NCBI RefSeq assembly: GCF_010104355.1
Contig: NZ_CP044972.1
Coordinates: 992,001 to 1,056,000, forward strand
Direction of reading: 5' to 3'
Length of the DNA: 64,000 nt
From: Hydrogenophaga sp. PBL-H3
Lineage (GTDB): Bacteria; Pseudomonadota; Gammaproteobacteria; Burkholderiales; Burkholderiaceae_C
The position numbers and the translations under genes are program-made. Under the pieces are notes generated by a model. It had not been told where the DNA came from. It searched no databases and saw only the letters and a program-made list of their open reading frames with translations. This document shows positions 34,643 to 44,690 of the stretch, one piece after another (the first letter of the stretch is position 1; each line of letters starts with the position of its first letter).

Positions 34643-35131
34643 TTAGTTCAATGCCATGCCCGTTGCAGCCGTGCGGTTGAGCCGCGGACCGAGCCACAGG
34701 GCATCGATCGACCACTTGCCCACGCCGTACAAGGCCAGCGTGGCCAGCAGCACACCCCAGGTGATGTGCTGCTGCAGCGCGGCGGGTGCGATGTCGGCCA
34801 GGCTGAGGACGGCCACCACGTTCACCACCGACAGACCCAGCGCCGAGAAGCGGCCGGCCAGACCCAGCAGCAGCAGGACCGGCAGCACCAGCTCGCCCGC
34901 TGTGCCCGAGATGGCGGCGAGCTGAGGGGTTAACAGGGGCACCTTGTATTCCTCGGTGAACAGCAGGAGGGTGGTCTCCCAGTCGCGCAGCTTGGTCAGG
35001 CCCGAGAGAAAGAACGCCTGGGCGAGGTAGGCGCGCGTGGCGAGTGCGGCCAGGGGACGCGCACCGTCCAGTGTGTTGGTGACGATGGACCACAGCGAGA
35101 GGCCACGCTGCAGCAGGGTGGGTGGGTTCAT
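34643..35131 (-). CDS. DoxX-family membrane protein of the bufferin operon
   Basis: A 162-residue protein with four hydrophobic segments and the DoxX pattern (ARAYLAQAFFLSGLTKLRDWE without its first residue, then ELVLPVLLLLGLAGRFSALG). DoxX proteins are often the fourth gene of bufferin operons and are thought to be linked to membrane redox or post-translational chemistry. ATG 35131 overlaps the bufC stop as ATGA and has a GAGGAA ribosome site. It is the last gene of the bufA-B-C-doxX transcript. Confidence 0.88.
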   Translation of the reverse strand: MNPPTLLQRGLSLWSIVTNTLDGARPLAALATRAYLAQAFFLSGLTKLRDWETTLLLFTEEYKVPLLTPQLAAISGTAGELVLPVLLLLGLAGRFSALGLSVVNVVAVLSLADIAPAALQQHITWGVLLATLALYGVGKWSIDALWLGPRLNRTAATGMALN

Positions 35132-35946
35132 GGGGATTCCTCGTGAGGTTGGGGCTGGATAGATGCACTGACCACGCCAGTCACCACGCCGCTGTGAACG
35201 GCTTGGGTGAGCCAGGCGGAAAAATCGAAATCGGTGCCGGCACGCGCGAGGGCGTCGGGCAAGGCCTCTGCAGCGAGCAAGGCCTGCAGCACGCCAGCGG
35301 CGTGAGGCGGACACAGCGCCACACAAGGCCGAAAGCCTTGTCGCCAGACCAGGGCGGTCTCGCCCACGCGGCTGCGCAGCTGCTGGCCCACGCCGTCCAT
35401 GCCGGGCTGGCCCTCGGTGTGCGCGGTGATCAGGCTGGCCACCGGCCAGGGGCTGGTGATGAGCGCCGTGCCGGGTGCCAGGGTCAGGGTGAGGGTGCTC
35501 GGGTCGTCGATGGACAGCCGCGCAAAGCTCGGCAGATCGGTGTCCGCGTCCGGCGCACCGGCGGCTCGGTGCAGCGCCCACTCCACGCGGGCCACGTCGG
35601 GCAGGTAAGGCAGTTCCCGCAGTTGGTCGTTGGCCGCCAGAAAGGCGGGCAGGGTGTCGCCCCAGTGCGCCAGATCACCGCATTGCGGCGGGTGGCTGTG
35701 CCAGAGGTCGCGAGCCAGTGCGTTGAAGTTGTCGATGCCGATGAGTTGCGCGATCACGGGGTAGGCCGCGTGCAGGCTGCGTTCGGCGAGGTCGTGGCTG
35801 TTGGCCCGGTAGGCCATGAGGCCCCGCGCGGCCTGGGGTTTGAGCAGCGCATGGAGTTGCTGCAGGGCACGGGTGCAGCCCGCGCTGCCGGGCCGGGCGA
35901 ACAGCCCGTCAAGCAGGGTTTGTTGCTGCACGGCCAGTGCATTCAT
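35128..35946 (-). CDS. bufC: DUF2063 putative DNA-binding-domain protein, BufC
   Basis: A 272-residue protein whose N-terminal part ([20 protein letters not shown], then [20 protein letters not shown]) is the DUF2063 domain. Such proteins are the partner subunits of DUF692 MNIO enzymes and, despite the family name, probably hold the precursor peptide rather than bind DNA. Start and stop overlap bufB and doxX as ATGA on both sides. Confidence 0.88.
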   Translation of the reverse strand: MNALAVQQQTLLDGLFARPGSAGCTRALQQLHALLKPQAARGLMAYRANSHDLAERSLHAAYPVIAQLIGIDNFNALARDLWHSHPPQCGDLAHWGDTLPAFLAANDQLRELPYLPDVARVEWALHRAAGAPDADTDLPSFARLSIDDPSTLTLTLAPGTALITSPWPVASLITAHTEGQPGMDGVGQQLRSRVGETALVWRQGFRPCVALCPPHAAGVLQALLAAEALPDALARAGTDFDFSAWLTQAVHSGVVTGVVSASIQPQPHEESP

Positions 35947-36854
35947 GCGGCCACCATGTCCAGCTTCATGGCCTGCCGTGCCTGTGCTCGCGCGATATCC
36001 ACCTCGTCAAGCAGCACCGCCAGGTCGGGCAGGCCGGTGTCCCATTCGATCAGTGTGGGCACGGCGTCAAAACGCACCAGTGCGTGGCGGTACAGCGCCC
36101 ACACCTCGGGCACCACGCGGCTGCCATGGTCGTCGATCACGATGTCGCCGCAGTGCACGTGGCCAGCCAGGTGCAGTTCGGCCGCCACCCCGGGATGGAT
36201 GGCGTCGAGCCAGCGCCTGCACTGTGCGAGCGGATCGATCGATCCGTCTTGCAGGTGGTCGTTGAGGGCGTTGACGAGTAGGTTGTTCACGTCCACCAGC
36301 AGGCCGCAACCGGTGCGTTGTGCGAGTGTGTTGAGGAAGGTGGGCTCGTCGAATTCGTTGGCCTGCCAGCGCACGTAGGCAGACAGGTTTTCCACCGCGA
36401 TTGGTCGGCGCAGGCGGTCCTGAACACGTTGCACGTTGGCGCACATCGTGTCCAGTGCTTCGCGGGTGAAGGGGGGCGGCAGCAAGTCGCAGGCATGCAC
36501 CGATTGCCCGGGCTGCTGCGACAGCGGGCCGCGCGCAAAGCAGGCGTGGTCGCTCACGCGCACGGGCTCGATCTCGGCCACGAGCGCCGCGAGCTGATCG
36601 AGGTGCACCTCGTCAATGCCGGCGGCCGAGCCGAGCGACAGGCCCACGCCGTGCAGGCTGACGGGGTAGGACTCGCGCCCCTGGCGCAGCACCGCGCGCG
36701 CAGCACCTCCGGGGGCCAGGAAGTTTTCGGAATGGACCTCGATGAAGTCCAGTGCCGGCCGCCGCCGCAGCAGCTCGGCGTAATGGGGGTGCCGCCAGCC
36801 GATGCCCACGGGCGCGACCGGGCGGGTCGGCAGCGAAGGGTCGGCGGCGGTCAT
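35943..36854 (-). CDS. bufB: DUF692 multinuclear non-heme iron oxidase (MNIO), BufB
   Basis: A 303-residue TIM-barrel enzyme of the MNIO family. Metal-ligand segments that can be picked out are [45 protein letters not shown] and HLAGH. In bufferin biosynthesis this enzyme, with BufC, oxidises cysteines of the BufA precursor to heterocycles that bind copper. ATG 36854 is preceded by AGGA; a longer open frame upstream overlaps bufA and is not used. Lies 28 bp after bufA. Confidence 0.93.
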   Translation of the reverse strand: MTAADPSLPTRPVAPVGIGWRHPHYAELLRRRPALDFIEVHSENFLAPGGAARAVLRQGRESYPVSLHGVGLSLGSAAGIDEVHLDQLAALVAEIEPVRVSDHACFARGPLSQQPGQSVHACDLLPPPFTREALDTMCANVQRVQDRLRRPIAVENLSAYVRWQANEFDEPTFLNTLAQRTGCGLLVDVNNLLVNALNDHLQDGSIDPLAQCRRWLDAIHPGVAAELHLAGHVHCGDIVIDDHGSRVVPEVWALYRHALVRFDAVPTLIEWDTGLPDLAVLLDEVDIARAQARQAMKLDMVAA

Positions 36855-36882
36855 GGGGATGTCCTGAAAACGAGGATGTCGA

Positions 36883-37161
36883 TCAGGACTTCTTTTCCAT
36901 CTTGGCCTGGTCGAGACTGAGACCACCCATTTGCTTGCAGGTGCCGGTGGCCACGTATTTCCATTCGCCCTTGTCGTTGTCGACCTTGGCCTGACCGGCG
37001 CAAGAATGCACGCCGCTGACGCTGGCGCAATCATTCTGGCCAGCCTTGGCAATGCCGAAGCACTTTTCTTTGGCAGCGGTCTGTGCGAAGGCTGGGGATG
37101 ACAGCAAGGCCAGCGACATCAGCGAGGTGGCGGCGGCGGCGATCATGGTGCGTTGGTTCAT
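36883..37161 (-). CDS. bufA: Bufferin precursor peptide (DUF2282), BufA
   Basis: A 92-residue precursor with a long signal peptide (cut after SPAFAQ at residue 27) and a short mature part with four cysteines at 34, 45, 54 and 75 in the pattern [29 protein letters not shown]. This four-Cys arrangement is that of bufferin 1 peptides, which BufB/BufC modify and which sequester copper in the periplasm. AGGAG precedes ATG 37161. The first gene of the operon, with a candidate ECF-type promoter at 37250-37277. Confidence 0.92.
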   Translation of the reverse strand: MNQRTMIAAAATSLMSLALLSSPAFAQTAAKEKCFGIAKAGQNDCASVSGVHSCAGQAKVDNDKGEWKYVATGTCKQMGGLSLDQAKMEKKS

Positions 37162-37249
37162 GGGAAGCTCCTGAAAAGGTGGAACAAGGTTGAAGGACAA
37201 CCTGCTGCCGTGCGGTGCTCTCGCGTAGGCATCGTCAGCAGGTTGGGGA

Positions 37250-37277
37250 TTGGTCTGGCGGTGGGCGGCTTTCTTAC
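37250..37277 (-). promoter_or_regulatory. Candidate ECF-sigma promoter of the bufferin operon
   Basis: Read on the minus strand, GTAA (37277-37274) and GACCAA (37255-37250) are 18 bases apart. The same arrangement, GTAA-N18-GACGAA, lies before the tlpA-like gene at 37869-37842. An AT-rich palindrome (TGAAAAAATTTTTCA, 37285-37299) lies just upstream, where an UP element would be. Shared by the two units next to an ECF sigma gene, it is a likely recognition site for that sigma factor. Confidence 0.5.
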
Positions 37278-37296
37278 GCAGCCTTGAAAAAATTTT

Positions 37297-37821
37297 TCAG
37301 AGCAGGTCGGCGATGCGGTCCCAGGCCTCGGCCGGAATGCGGCCGTGGTACTGCTCCACCAGCCGACCGCTCTTGTCCAGCAGGAAGGCGGCGGGCAGGT
37401 GACCGGTGGGCCCGAAGGTGTCGTGGTACCGCACATCCCTGCTCCACAGCGTGGTGAAGCGCTGGTTGGCCGGCACTGTGATGTTGATCAGTTGGGTGTA
37501 GGACTCGGCGCTGCTGCGCTGGCGGTCGGTGCTCACGCTGATGAGTTGAAACGGCTGGCCCATCCAGCCTTTCACATTGGCGCGCAGTTCGGGCATCTTG
37601 TCGCGGCAGACCGCGCAGTCGGTCGACCAGAACACCACCATCACCACCTTGCCGCGCAGAGCCTGCAGGTCAAAGGCCTTTCCCTCAAGCGTGCTGCCGC
37701 GCAGCGCCGGTTGCGCTTCAGGTGGAGGAAAGGTTTGGGCCATGAGCGTCAGCGGGCTCAAGGAGGCGGCGATCAGCAAAGTTTGGAAACGCTGGGTGAA
37801 ACGGGCGGGGACCATGGACAT
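37297..37821 (-). CDS. TlpA-like periplasmic thiol-disulfide oxidoreductase
   Basis: A 174-residue thioredoxin-fold protein with an N-terminal export signal and the active-site motif FWSTDCAVCRDKMP (CxxC) . It belongs to the TlpA/ResA-like reductases that act on periplasmic cysteines or copper sites. ATG 37821 has AGGAGA six bases upstream; ATG 37815 is also possible. Its position between an ECF sigma gene and bufA, with a shared promoter motif, suggests that it keeps BufA cysteines reduced or handles copper-damaged thiols. Confidence 0.88.
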   Translation of the reverse strand: MSMVPARFTQRFQTLLIAASLSPLTLMAQTFPPPEAQPALRGSTLEGKAFDLQALRGKVVMVVFWSTDCAVCRDKMPELRANVKGWMGQPFQLISVSTDRQRSSAESYTQLINITVPANQRFTTLWSRDVRYHDTFGPTGHLPAAFLLDKSGRLVEQYHGRIPAEAWDRIADLL

Positions 37822-37841
37822 GGGAATCTCCTGTTAGCCCT

Positions 37842-37869
37842 TTCGTCGCCACCCCGCTGCTTTCATTAC
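37842..37869 (-). promoter_or_regulatory. Candidate ECF-sigma promoter of the tlpA-like gene
   Basis: On the minus strand GTAA (37869-37866) is followed after 18 bases by GACGAA (37847-37842), about 20 bases before the tlpA start. It matches the element before bufA in sequence and in spacing. It lies in the 59-bp divergent region with the sigma gene, so it may also influence that gene. Confidence 0.5.
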
Positions 37870-37880
37870 ACTCGGCCCCC

Positions 37881-38465
37881 ATGTCGCAGCCCATCACGCC
37901 TTCATTCGAGCATCAAGTGGCGGATCTGCGCGTGTACCTGCTCAAATTCGCGCGCCTGCAGCTGCGCAACGACGCCTGGGCCGAAGACGCGGTGTCGGAA
38001 ACCCTGCTGGCCGCGATCTCGCGCCCGCAAGGCTTCGAGCAGCGTTCCCAGCTCAAGACCTGGCTGGTCGGCATCCTCAAGCACAAGATCATTGATGCGA
38101 TTCGGCAGAACAGCCGCGAGGTGTGTCTGTCCAGCAGCGACGACGACGAGGGTGCCGACCCGCTGGAGCACATGGCCTTCAAGGCCGATGGACACTTTGC
38201 CGAGAAACCTGCTGAATGGGGCAACCCGGAACAGGAGCTGAACAGCCGGCAGTTCTTCGAGGTGCTGGAGGCTTGCACCGACAAGCTGCCCCCCGTGCAG
38301 GGGCGCCTGTTCCTCATGCGTGAGTGGCTGGAGCTCTCCAGCGAGGAGATCTGTAAGGAACTGTCGCTGACCCCGACGAACCTCTACGTTCAACTGCACC
38401 GCGCCCGGCTGAGGTTGCGAGAATGTCTGGAACTCAACTGGTTTGCACGCCCGAGAACGCCATGA
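37881..38465 (+). CDS. ECF-type RNA polymerase sigma factor
   Basis: A 194-residue sigma factor. Region 2 is at residues about 15-80 (RLQLRNDAWAEDAVSETLLA, WLVGILKHKIIDAIRQ) and region 4 at about 130-185 (LPPVQGRLFLMREWLELSSE, LTPTNLYVQLHRARLRLREC). It overlaps a small zinc-finger anti-sigma gene as ATGA. Next to bufferin and TlpA-like genes it most likely turns them on under copper or thiol stress. Confidence 0.92.
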   Translation: MSQPITPSFEHQVADLRVYLLKFARLQLRNDAWAEDAVSETLLAAISRPQGFEQRSQLKTWLVGILKHKIIDAIRQNSREVCLSSSDDDEGADPLEHMAFKADGHFAEKPAEWGNPEQELNSRQFFEVLEACTDKLPPVQGRLFLMREWLELSSEEICKELSLTPTNLYVQLHRARLRLRECLELNWFARPRTP

Positions 38466-38671
38466 AGCCCATCTACCCGCTGCGCCGCACCTGCAAGGAG
38501 GTTTCCGCGTTGCTCATCGCCCGCGAAGACCGCGCCCTGCCGCTGGTCGAGCGCATGGCGCTGCGGCTTCACCTGGCCATGTGCCAGGCCTGTCCGCGCT
38601 TTGAACGTCAGCTGCTCACCATGCGCAACGCCATGGGCCAGTGGCGCAACTACTCGGACAACGAGAACTGA
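38462..38671 (+). CDS. Small zinc-finger anti-sigma factor (ZAS-like)
   Basis: A 69-residue protein with C11 and the HxxxCxxC motif (H37, C41, C44 in LHLAMCQACPRF), the zinc-binding pattern of zf-HC2 anti-sigma factors. There is no membrane segment, so it is soluble and may sense redox state or metal directly through the zinc site. The ATG at 38462 overlaps the stop of the sigma gene, as usual for sigma/anti-sigma pairs. It converges with ftsY four bases away. Confidence 0.88.
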   Translation: MKPIYPLRRTCKEVSALLIAREDRALPLVERMALRLHLAMCQACPRFERQLLTMRNAMGQWRNYSDNEN

Positions 38672-38675
38672 GCGT

Positions 38676-39701
<1,026 letters not shown>

Positions 39702-39730
39702 TTGTCCATCTCTAGAATCCATTGCATTCT

Positions 39731-41134
39731 ATGAAACGCACTCCGAACCTGCCTGACTTGCGCCGTGGCGCACTGTCCATCGCACTGGCTTTCACGGCCT
39801 TCGGGTCGTTTGCACAGACCCCAACCCCTGCTTCTCCTGCCCCGGTGGCCCAGAGCTTCACGCTCTCCAACGGCATGACGCTGATCGTGCGGCCCGACCG
39901 GCGCGCCCCCACCGTGGCCCACATGTTGTGGGTGCGGGTGGGCTCCATCGACGAGGTTGATGGCACCTCGGGCGTGGCCCATGTGCTCGAACACATGATG
40001 TTCAAAGGCACACCCGACCTCAAGCCGGGTGAGTTTTCGCGCCGCATCGCGGCCTTGGGCGGGCGCGACAACGCCTTCACCAGCCGCGACGCCACGGCCT
40101 ACCACCAGCAGGTGCCAGCGCAGGCGCTGGAGGCCGTGATGAAGCTCGAAGCCGACCGCTTCGCGCGCAACCAGTGGAGCGACGACGAGTTCAAGCGCGA
40201 GATCGAGGTGGTGAAGGAGGAACGCCGCCAGCGCACCGAAGAGTCACCGCGCGCGCGCATGTTTGAAGCGATGAACGCGATGGTCTACCAGGCCAGTCCG
40301 TACCGTCGGCCCATCATTGGCTGGATGAACGACATCGAGTCGATGACACCCGCGGACGCGCGCGAGTTCCACCAGCGCTGGTATACCCCGGCCAACGCTG
40401 CCGTGGTGATCGCGGGTGACGTGGACGTGGCCCAGACCCGAGCGCTGGCCGAGAAATACTTCGGTCCCATTGCGGCCCGGGCCGTGCCCGCACGCAAGCC
40501 GCGCGAAGAGCCGCCCCAGGCGGGCCCGCGTCGCATGGAGTACCGCGCCGTGGCCGATCAGGCTGTGGTGGCCTTGGCCTACAAGGTGCCGCGCTGGAGC
40601 GGTGCCGCCGAGCAAGATGCGGCCAGCCAGGACGCGCTGGCCCTGACGGTGCTCGCAGCCGTGCTCGATGGTTACGCCGGCGCCCGGCTTGACCGCGCTC
40701 TGGTGCAGGGCCAGGGCACGGGTGGCAAACGCATTGCCGACAGTGCGGGCGCGTCCTACGGCCTCATGGGCCGCGGCCCGCAGCTTTTTTCGCTCAGCGC
40801 GGTACCGGCCCGCGGCGTGAGCGCAGACATGGCCGCCGCCGCGCTGAAGTCCGAGGTGCAGCGTGTCGCGCGCGAAGGCATCAGCGAGGCCGAGCTGCGT
40901 CGCGTCAAGACGCAGTGGACGGCGGGTGAGGTCTACAAACTCGACTCGGTCTTCAACCAGGCGCAGGAACTCGGCAGCTACTGGGTCAATGGCCTGGACA
41001 TCCACACGGGAGACCGCCTGATGGGGCGGCTGCGCGCGGTGACGGCCGCGCAGGTGCAGTCGGTGGCTCAGCGCTATTTCGCCGAAGAGCAGCTCACCAC
41101 CGCGGTGCTGGTGCCTGAGGGGAACCAGAAATGA
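39731..41134 (+). CDS. M16-family zinc metallopeptidase (active subunit)
   Basis: A 467-residue secreted peptidase with a signal peptide. The inverted zinc motif HxxEH is complete (H84, E87, H88 in AHVLEHMMFKGT), and the distal glutamate lies in EIEVVKEERRQRTE. It overlaps the next gene as ATGA; such M16 pairs form heterodimers in which this subunit does the catalysis in the periplasm. ATG 39731 is used. Confidence 0.93.
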   Translation: MKRTPNLPDLRRGALSIALAFTAFGSFAQTPTPASPAPVAQSFTLSNGMTLIVRPDRRAPTVAHMLWVRVGSIDEVDGTSGVAHVLEHMMFKGTPDLKPGEFSRRIAALGGRDNAFTSRDATAYHQQVPAQALEAVMKLEADRFARNQWSDDEFKREIEVVKEERRQRTEESPRARMFEAMNAMVYQASPYRRPIIGWMNDIESMTPADAREFHQRWYTPANAAVVIAGDVDVAQTRALAEKYFGPIAARAVPARKPREEPPQAGPRRMEYRAVADQAVVALAYKVPRWSGAAEQDAASQDALALTVLAAVLDGYAGARLDRALVQGQGTGGKRIADSAGASYGLMGRGPQLFSLSAVPARGVSADMAAAALKSEVQRVAREGISEAELRRVKTQWTAGEVYKLDSVFNQAQELGSYWVNGLDIHTGDRLMGRLRAVTAAQVQSVAQRYFAEEQLTTAVLVPEGNQK

Positions 41135-42477
41135 GGGTATTTCTGAAACCATCCATCCGCTGTGTCGCCGTGTCGGCGGTCTTGCTCGCTGGCCTGTCCG
41201 GCGCCGCCCAGGCGGCCATTCCCATCGAGCACTGGATCCATGCCAGCGGCGCGCGTGTCTACCTGGTGTCCAGCCCGTCCATCCCCATGCTGGATGTGCA
41301 ACTCGACTTCGATGGTGGCAGTCGGCGCGACCCACCGGCCCAGGCCGGACTGGCCGGCGCGACGGCGGGCCTGCTGTCCGACGGCGTGGCCGCGCAGCCG
41401 GGCCTGCCCGCGCTGGACGAGAACCAGCTCAGCGAAGCCTGGGTGGACCTCGGCGCTCAGTTTGGCGCCCAGGCCAGCGCCGACCGCTTCACCCTGTCTC
41501 TGCGAACGCTGACCGAGCCCGATCTGCTGCAGCGCGCCGTGGCCCTGGCCGCCCGCCAGATCGGCGCGCCCGCCTGGCCACAAGCCGTGTGGCAGCGCGA
41601 CCGCGAGCGCCTGCTGGCGTCGCTCAAGGAAGCCGAAAACCGCCCCGGCACGCAGGCCGGCCGCGCCTTTGCGCGCGCGGTCTACGGTACGCATCCGTAT
41701 GGTTTCCAGCCCGATGCCGCCACCTTCAATGCGATCAACGTGGTCGACATGCAAGCCTTCTACCGCCGCCATGTGGTGGCCTGCCGCGCACAGGTGACGC
41801 TGGTGGGCGCGATCGACCGCGCTCAGGCCGACGCCATGGTGGGCCAGTTCATGGCGCCACTGACGTCGCGCGGTTGCGAACCTTTGCCCGCTGTGGCGCC
41901 GGTGCAGCCCCTGGAGCGCGCGATCGACGAGCGCCTGCCGTTTGCCGCCGCCCAAGCCCAGGTGTCGATTGGCCAGCCCGGCATCGCCCGCAACGACCCC
42001 GACTTCTTCCCGCTGTTCGTGGGCAACTACATCCTGGGTGGCGGCGGCTTCGTGTCGCGGCTGACCACCGAGGTGCGCGAGAAGCGCGGCCTGAGTTACA
42101 GCGTGTCCAGCTACTTCGCGCCCGGTCGTCACGCGGGGGCTTTCCAGATCGGCCTCACCACGCGTCCCGACCAGGCCGCACAAGCCGTGGAGGTGTCGCG
42201 CAACGTGGTGAAGCAGTTCGTCGAGCAAGGGCCGACCGAGGACGAACTCAAGGCGGCCAAGGCGTTTCTGGTGAACGGCTTTTCGCTGCGCATCGACAGC
42301 AACCGCAAGCTGCTCGACAACGTGGCCAACATCGGTTGGAGCGGCCTGCCGCTGGATTATCTGGACACCTGGACCCAGCAGATTGAGCGCGTGAGCGTGG
42401 CCGACATCCGGCGCTCGTTTGCGCGGGTGTTGCAGCCGGACCGCATGGTCACCGTCGTGGTCGGCGCCCAGCCCTGA
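41131..42477 (+). CDS. M16-family peptidase-like protein (non-catalytic subunit)
   Basis: A 448-residue partner of the preceding peptidase, also with a signal peptide. At the place of the zinc motif it reads PAQAGLAGATAGLLSDG, without HxxEH, so it cannot bind zinc in the usual way. The C-terminal part has the family's REKRGLSYSVSSYFAPG segment, which completes the partner's active site. Translationally coupled to the upstream gene. Confidence 0.93.
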   Translation: MRVFLKPSIRCVAVSAVLLAGLSGAAQAAIPIEHWIHASGARVYLVSSPSIPMLDVQLDFDGGSRRDPPAQAGLAGATAGLLSDGVAAQPGLPALDENQLSEAWVDLGAQFGAQASADRFTLSLRTLTEPDLLQRAVALAARQIGAPAWPQAVWQRDRERLLASLKEAENRPGTQAGRAFARAVYGTHPYGFQPDAATFNAINVVDMQAFYRRHVVACRAQVTLVGAIDRAQADAMVGQFMAPLTSRGCEPLPAVAPVQPLERAIDERLPFAAAQAQVSIGQPGIARNDPDFFPLFVGNYILGGGGFVSRLTTEVREKRGLSYSVSSYFAPGRHAGAFQIGLTTRPDQAAQAVEVSRNVVKQFVEQGPTEDELKAAKAFLVNGFSLRIDSNRKLLDNVANIGWSGLPLDYLDTWTQQIERVSVADIRRSFARVLQPDRMVTVVVGAQP

Positions 42478-42512
42478 ACGCCTGCGCGTTCGGGTCGCGT
42501 AAGCTCGGTGGC

Positions 42513-43127
42513 ATGAAAAAACCTCCTGTCTCCGCGGCACGCGCTGCGGCCAGTGCCCCGCACGAAATCCGCATCATCGGCGGCCTCTGGAAACGCACCC
42601 TGCTGCCGGTGGCCGACCGTCCTGGCCTGCGCCCCACGCCCTCGCGCGTGCGCGAGACCTTGTTCAACTGGCTGGGGCAGGACCTCACCGGTCTGCGCTG
42701 CGTGGACGCCTTTGCCGGTACCGGCGCGCTGGGCCTTGAAGCCGCCTCGCGCGGCGCGGTGGAGGTGGTGCTGGTGGAGCAGGACAGCGCCTTGCTCGCC
42801 AACCTCAGCCGCACCGTGACCAAACTCAAGGCAACCGCCGTGCGCGTGGAGCGCGGTGACGGTGTGGCCGCGTTGCGCCAGCGCGCCGGGCAGGGCTTTG
42901 ACGTGGTGTTTCTCGACCCGCCATTCGCCGACGCGCAGAACGAAACCCTGGTGCTCTCCGCGCTGGCCGCCGCGCGGCAGGCCATCGGCGCCGATGGCCT
43001 CGTGTACCTGGAGGCCCCGCGCCCTTGGCTCGACGATGAACTGGCGACGCTGGGTCTGCAGGTGCACCGCCAAGGCAAGGCGGGCGCGGTGGCCTTTCAC
43101 CTGTTGCGGCCATTGCCCGCGCAGTGA
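42513..43127 (+). CDS. rsmD: 16S rRNA (guanine966-N2)-methyltransferase RsmD
   Basis: A 204-residue methyltransferase. The N-terminal RPTPSRVRETLFNWL segment and the SAM motif DAFAGTGALGLEAASRGA are typical, and the catalytic FLDPPF motif is intact. It methylates G966 of 16S rRNA during 30S assembly. It precedes coaD by 36 bases, the usual order in bacteria. Confidence 0.96.
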   Translation: MKKPPVSAARAAASAPHEIRIIGGLWKRTLLPVADRPGLRPTPSRVRETLFNWLGQDLTGLRCVDAFAGTGALGLEAASRGAVEVVLVEQDSALLANLSRTVTKLKATAVRVERGDGVAALRQRAGQGFDVVFLDPPFADAQNETLVLSALAAARQAIGADGLVYLEAPRPWLDDELATLGLQVHRQGKAGAVAFHLLRPLPAQ

Positions 43128-43163
43128 GCGGGCGCTGACAGCCCCGCGCGCATAATTCCGGCC

Positions 43164-43682
43164 ATGAGTTCCGACCTTTCCGTGCCATCGAAACAGCCCC
43201 GCGTGGCGGTGTACAGCGGCACCTTCGACCCGCTCACGCTCGGTCATGAAGATGTGGCGCGCCGTGCCGCGCTCTTGTTTGACGAGGTGGTCATCGCAGT
43301 GGCCATCGCGCACCACAAGAAGACCCGCTTTGCCTTGCAGCAGCGTCTGGACATGGCGGCCGAGGCCGCGTCGCGTTTGCCTGGTCTGGTGCGTGTGCTG
43401 CCGTTCGACGGTCTCATCATGGACTTCTGCCGCCAGCAAGGCGCCTGCGCTGTGGTGCGTGGCATCCGCAATCTCACCGACTTCGACTACGAGGCCCAGA
43501 TGGCGGCGATGAACCGCAAGCTCAACCCGGCGGTGGAAACGGTGTTCCTGCTGCCGCAGGCCGAGTTGCAGTGCATTTCCAGCACCCTGGTTCGTGAAAT
43601 TTCGCAGCTGGGCGGCGACGTGTCGCAGATGGTGAACGCCAACGTGGGCGCAAACCTCAAGCCGGCGCCGCTGCGGGCCTGA
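43164..43682 (+). CDS. coaD: Phosphopantetheine adenylyltransferase
   Basis: A 172-residue nucleotidyltransferase with the T/HxGH-type motif in YSGTFDPLTLGHEDVARRA and the VVRGIRNLTDFDYEAQMAAM segment. It performs the fourth step of coenzyme A synthesis, joining AMP to 4'-phosphopantetheine. Directly follows rsmD and precedes the ferredoxin gene by 16 bases. Confidence 0.97.
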   Translation: MSSDLSVPSKQPRVAVYSGTFDPLTLGHEDVARRAALLFDEVVIAVAIAHHKKTRFALQQRLDMAAEAASRLPGLVRVLPFDGLIMDFCRQQGACAVVRGIRNLTDFDYEAQMAAMNRKLNPAVETVFLLPQAELQCISSTLVREISQLGGDVSQMVNANVGANLKPAPLRA

Positions 43683-43698
43683 ACCGGGAGCGACCACC

Positions 43699-43992
43699 AT
43701 GGCCCTGCTGATCACCGACGAATGCATCAACTGCGATGTGTGCGAACCCGAATGCCCGAACCAGGCCATTTACATGGGCGAGGAAATCTACGAGATCGAT
43801 CCTGCGCGTTGCACCGAATGCGTGGGCCATTTTGACGAGCCGCAGTGTGTGCAGGTCTGCCCGGTGAGCTGCATTCCCATCCACCCCGACCACATCGAAT
43901 CGCGCGAGACGCTCTGGCAGAAATACCAGCGTCTGCAAAAGGCCGGTCAGCCTTTGTCGGCTGCTGGTGACGCGCCTTCGGCGGGTACCTGA
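43699..43992 (+). CDS. YfhL-type 4Fe-4S dicluster ferredoxin
   Basis: A 97-residue ferredoxin with two cluster motifs: [15 protein letters not shown] and [19 protein letters not shown]. The eight-residue spacing inside the second motif marks the YfhL/Alvin ferredoxin group, whose two clusters have very low potential. Its last 46 bases overlap the end of pth on the other strand. Confidence 0.95.
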   Translation: MALLITDECINCDVCEPECPNQAIYMGEEIYEIDPARCTECVGHFDEPQCVQVCPVSCIPIHPDHIESRETLWQKYQRLQKAGQPLSAAGDAPSAGT

Positions 43993-44600
43993 TCTGCCTT
44001 CGCCGGCCGGGGCGGTTTGGGTCGCGGCGGCTTGCTGGTGTGGATGAGCCCTGTGGCCTTGTCCATTTCCCCTGCGATCAAATGTGGCAAGGCCTTGAGG
44101 CTGCGGTCCAGCGCCTGGGCGATCGCAATGCGGTCGTCGGGTGACGGCTTCTTCAACACCCAGTTCGCCACTTCGTTCTTGTTGCCCGGGTGGCCAATGC
44201 CCACCCGCAGGCGCCAGTAGTCGGCGCTGCCGAGCTGGGCGTGGATGTCACGAAGCCCGTTGTGACCGGCATACCCGCCCCCCTTCTTGAGTTTGACTTC
44301 TCCTGGCGGCAAGTCCAGCTCGTCGTGAACCACCAGCACTTCTTCGGGTGCAATTTTGAAAAAACGTGCCACCGACGCCACCGATTTTCCCGAGAGGTTC
44401 ATGAAGGTCTGCGGCTCGACCAGCCAGACACTCTGGCCTTGAACATTGGCGCGCGCCACCAGTCCGAAATGTCCACGCTCCATCTGCAGCGAGGTCTTGA
44501 GCAGGCGCGCGGCCTCGTCCACCCACCAGAAGCCGGCGTTGTGGCGCGTGTGTTCGTATTCCGGACCCGGATTGCCCAGGCCGGCGATGAGTTTGATCAT
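43947..44600 (-). CDS. pth: Peptidyl-tRNA hydrolase
   Basis: A 217-residue Pth. The family motifs [20 protein letters not shown] (with the catalytic His), PQTFMNLSG and [13 protein letters not shown] are present. The usual protein is about 190 residues; a lysine/proline-rich C-terminal tail makes it longer. It recycles tRNA from prematurely released peptidyl-tRNA. Last gene of the prs-rplY-pth group. Confidence 0.95.
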   Translation of the reverse strand: MIKLIAGLGNPGPEYEHTRHNAGFWWVDEAARLLKTSLQMERGHFGLVARANVQGQSVWLVEPQTFMNLSGKSVASVARFFKIAPEEVLVVHDELDLPPGEVKLKKGGGYAGHNGLRDIHAQLGSADYWRLRVGIGHPGNKNEVANWVLKKPSPDDRIAIAQALDRSLKALPHLIAGEMDKATGLIHTSKPPRPKPPRPAKADQVPAEGASPAADKG

Positions 44601-44636
44601 GGGGTCGGATTATCGACAGGTGTGGGAGCTGAAAGC

Positions 44637-44664
44637 AAAACGGCCCGCGTGAGCGGGCCGTTTT
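44637..44664 (-). terminator. Intrinsic terminator after rplY
   Basis: A perfect hairpin with the stem CGGCCCGC/GCGGGCCG and loop GTGA, bounded by AAAA and TTTT, lies 26 bases after the rplY stop and 36 bases before pth. Its symmetry means it could work in both directions; on the minus strand it ends the prs-rplY message or attenuates reading into pth. Confidence 0.8.
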
Positions 44665-44690
44665 GAGAAGGTCATCGGTCCGGGGACAGA

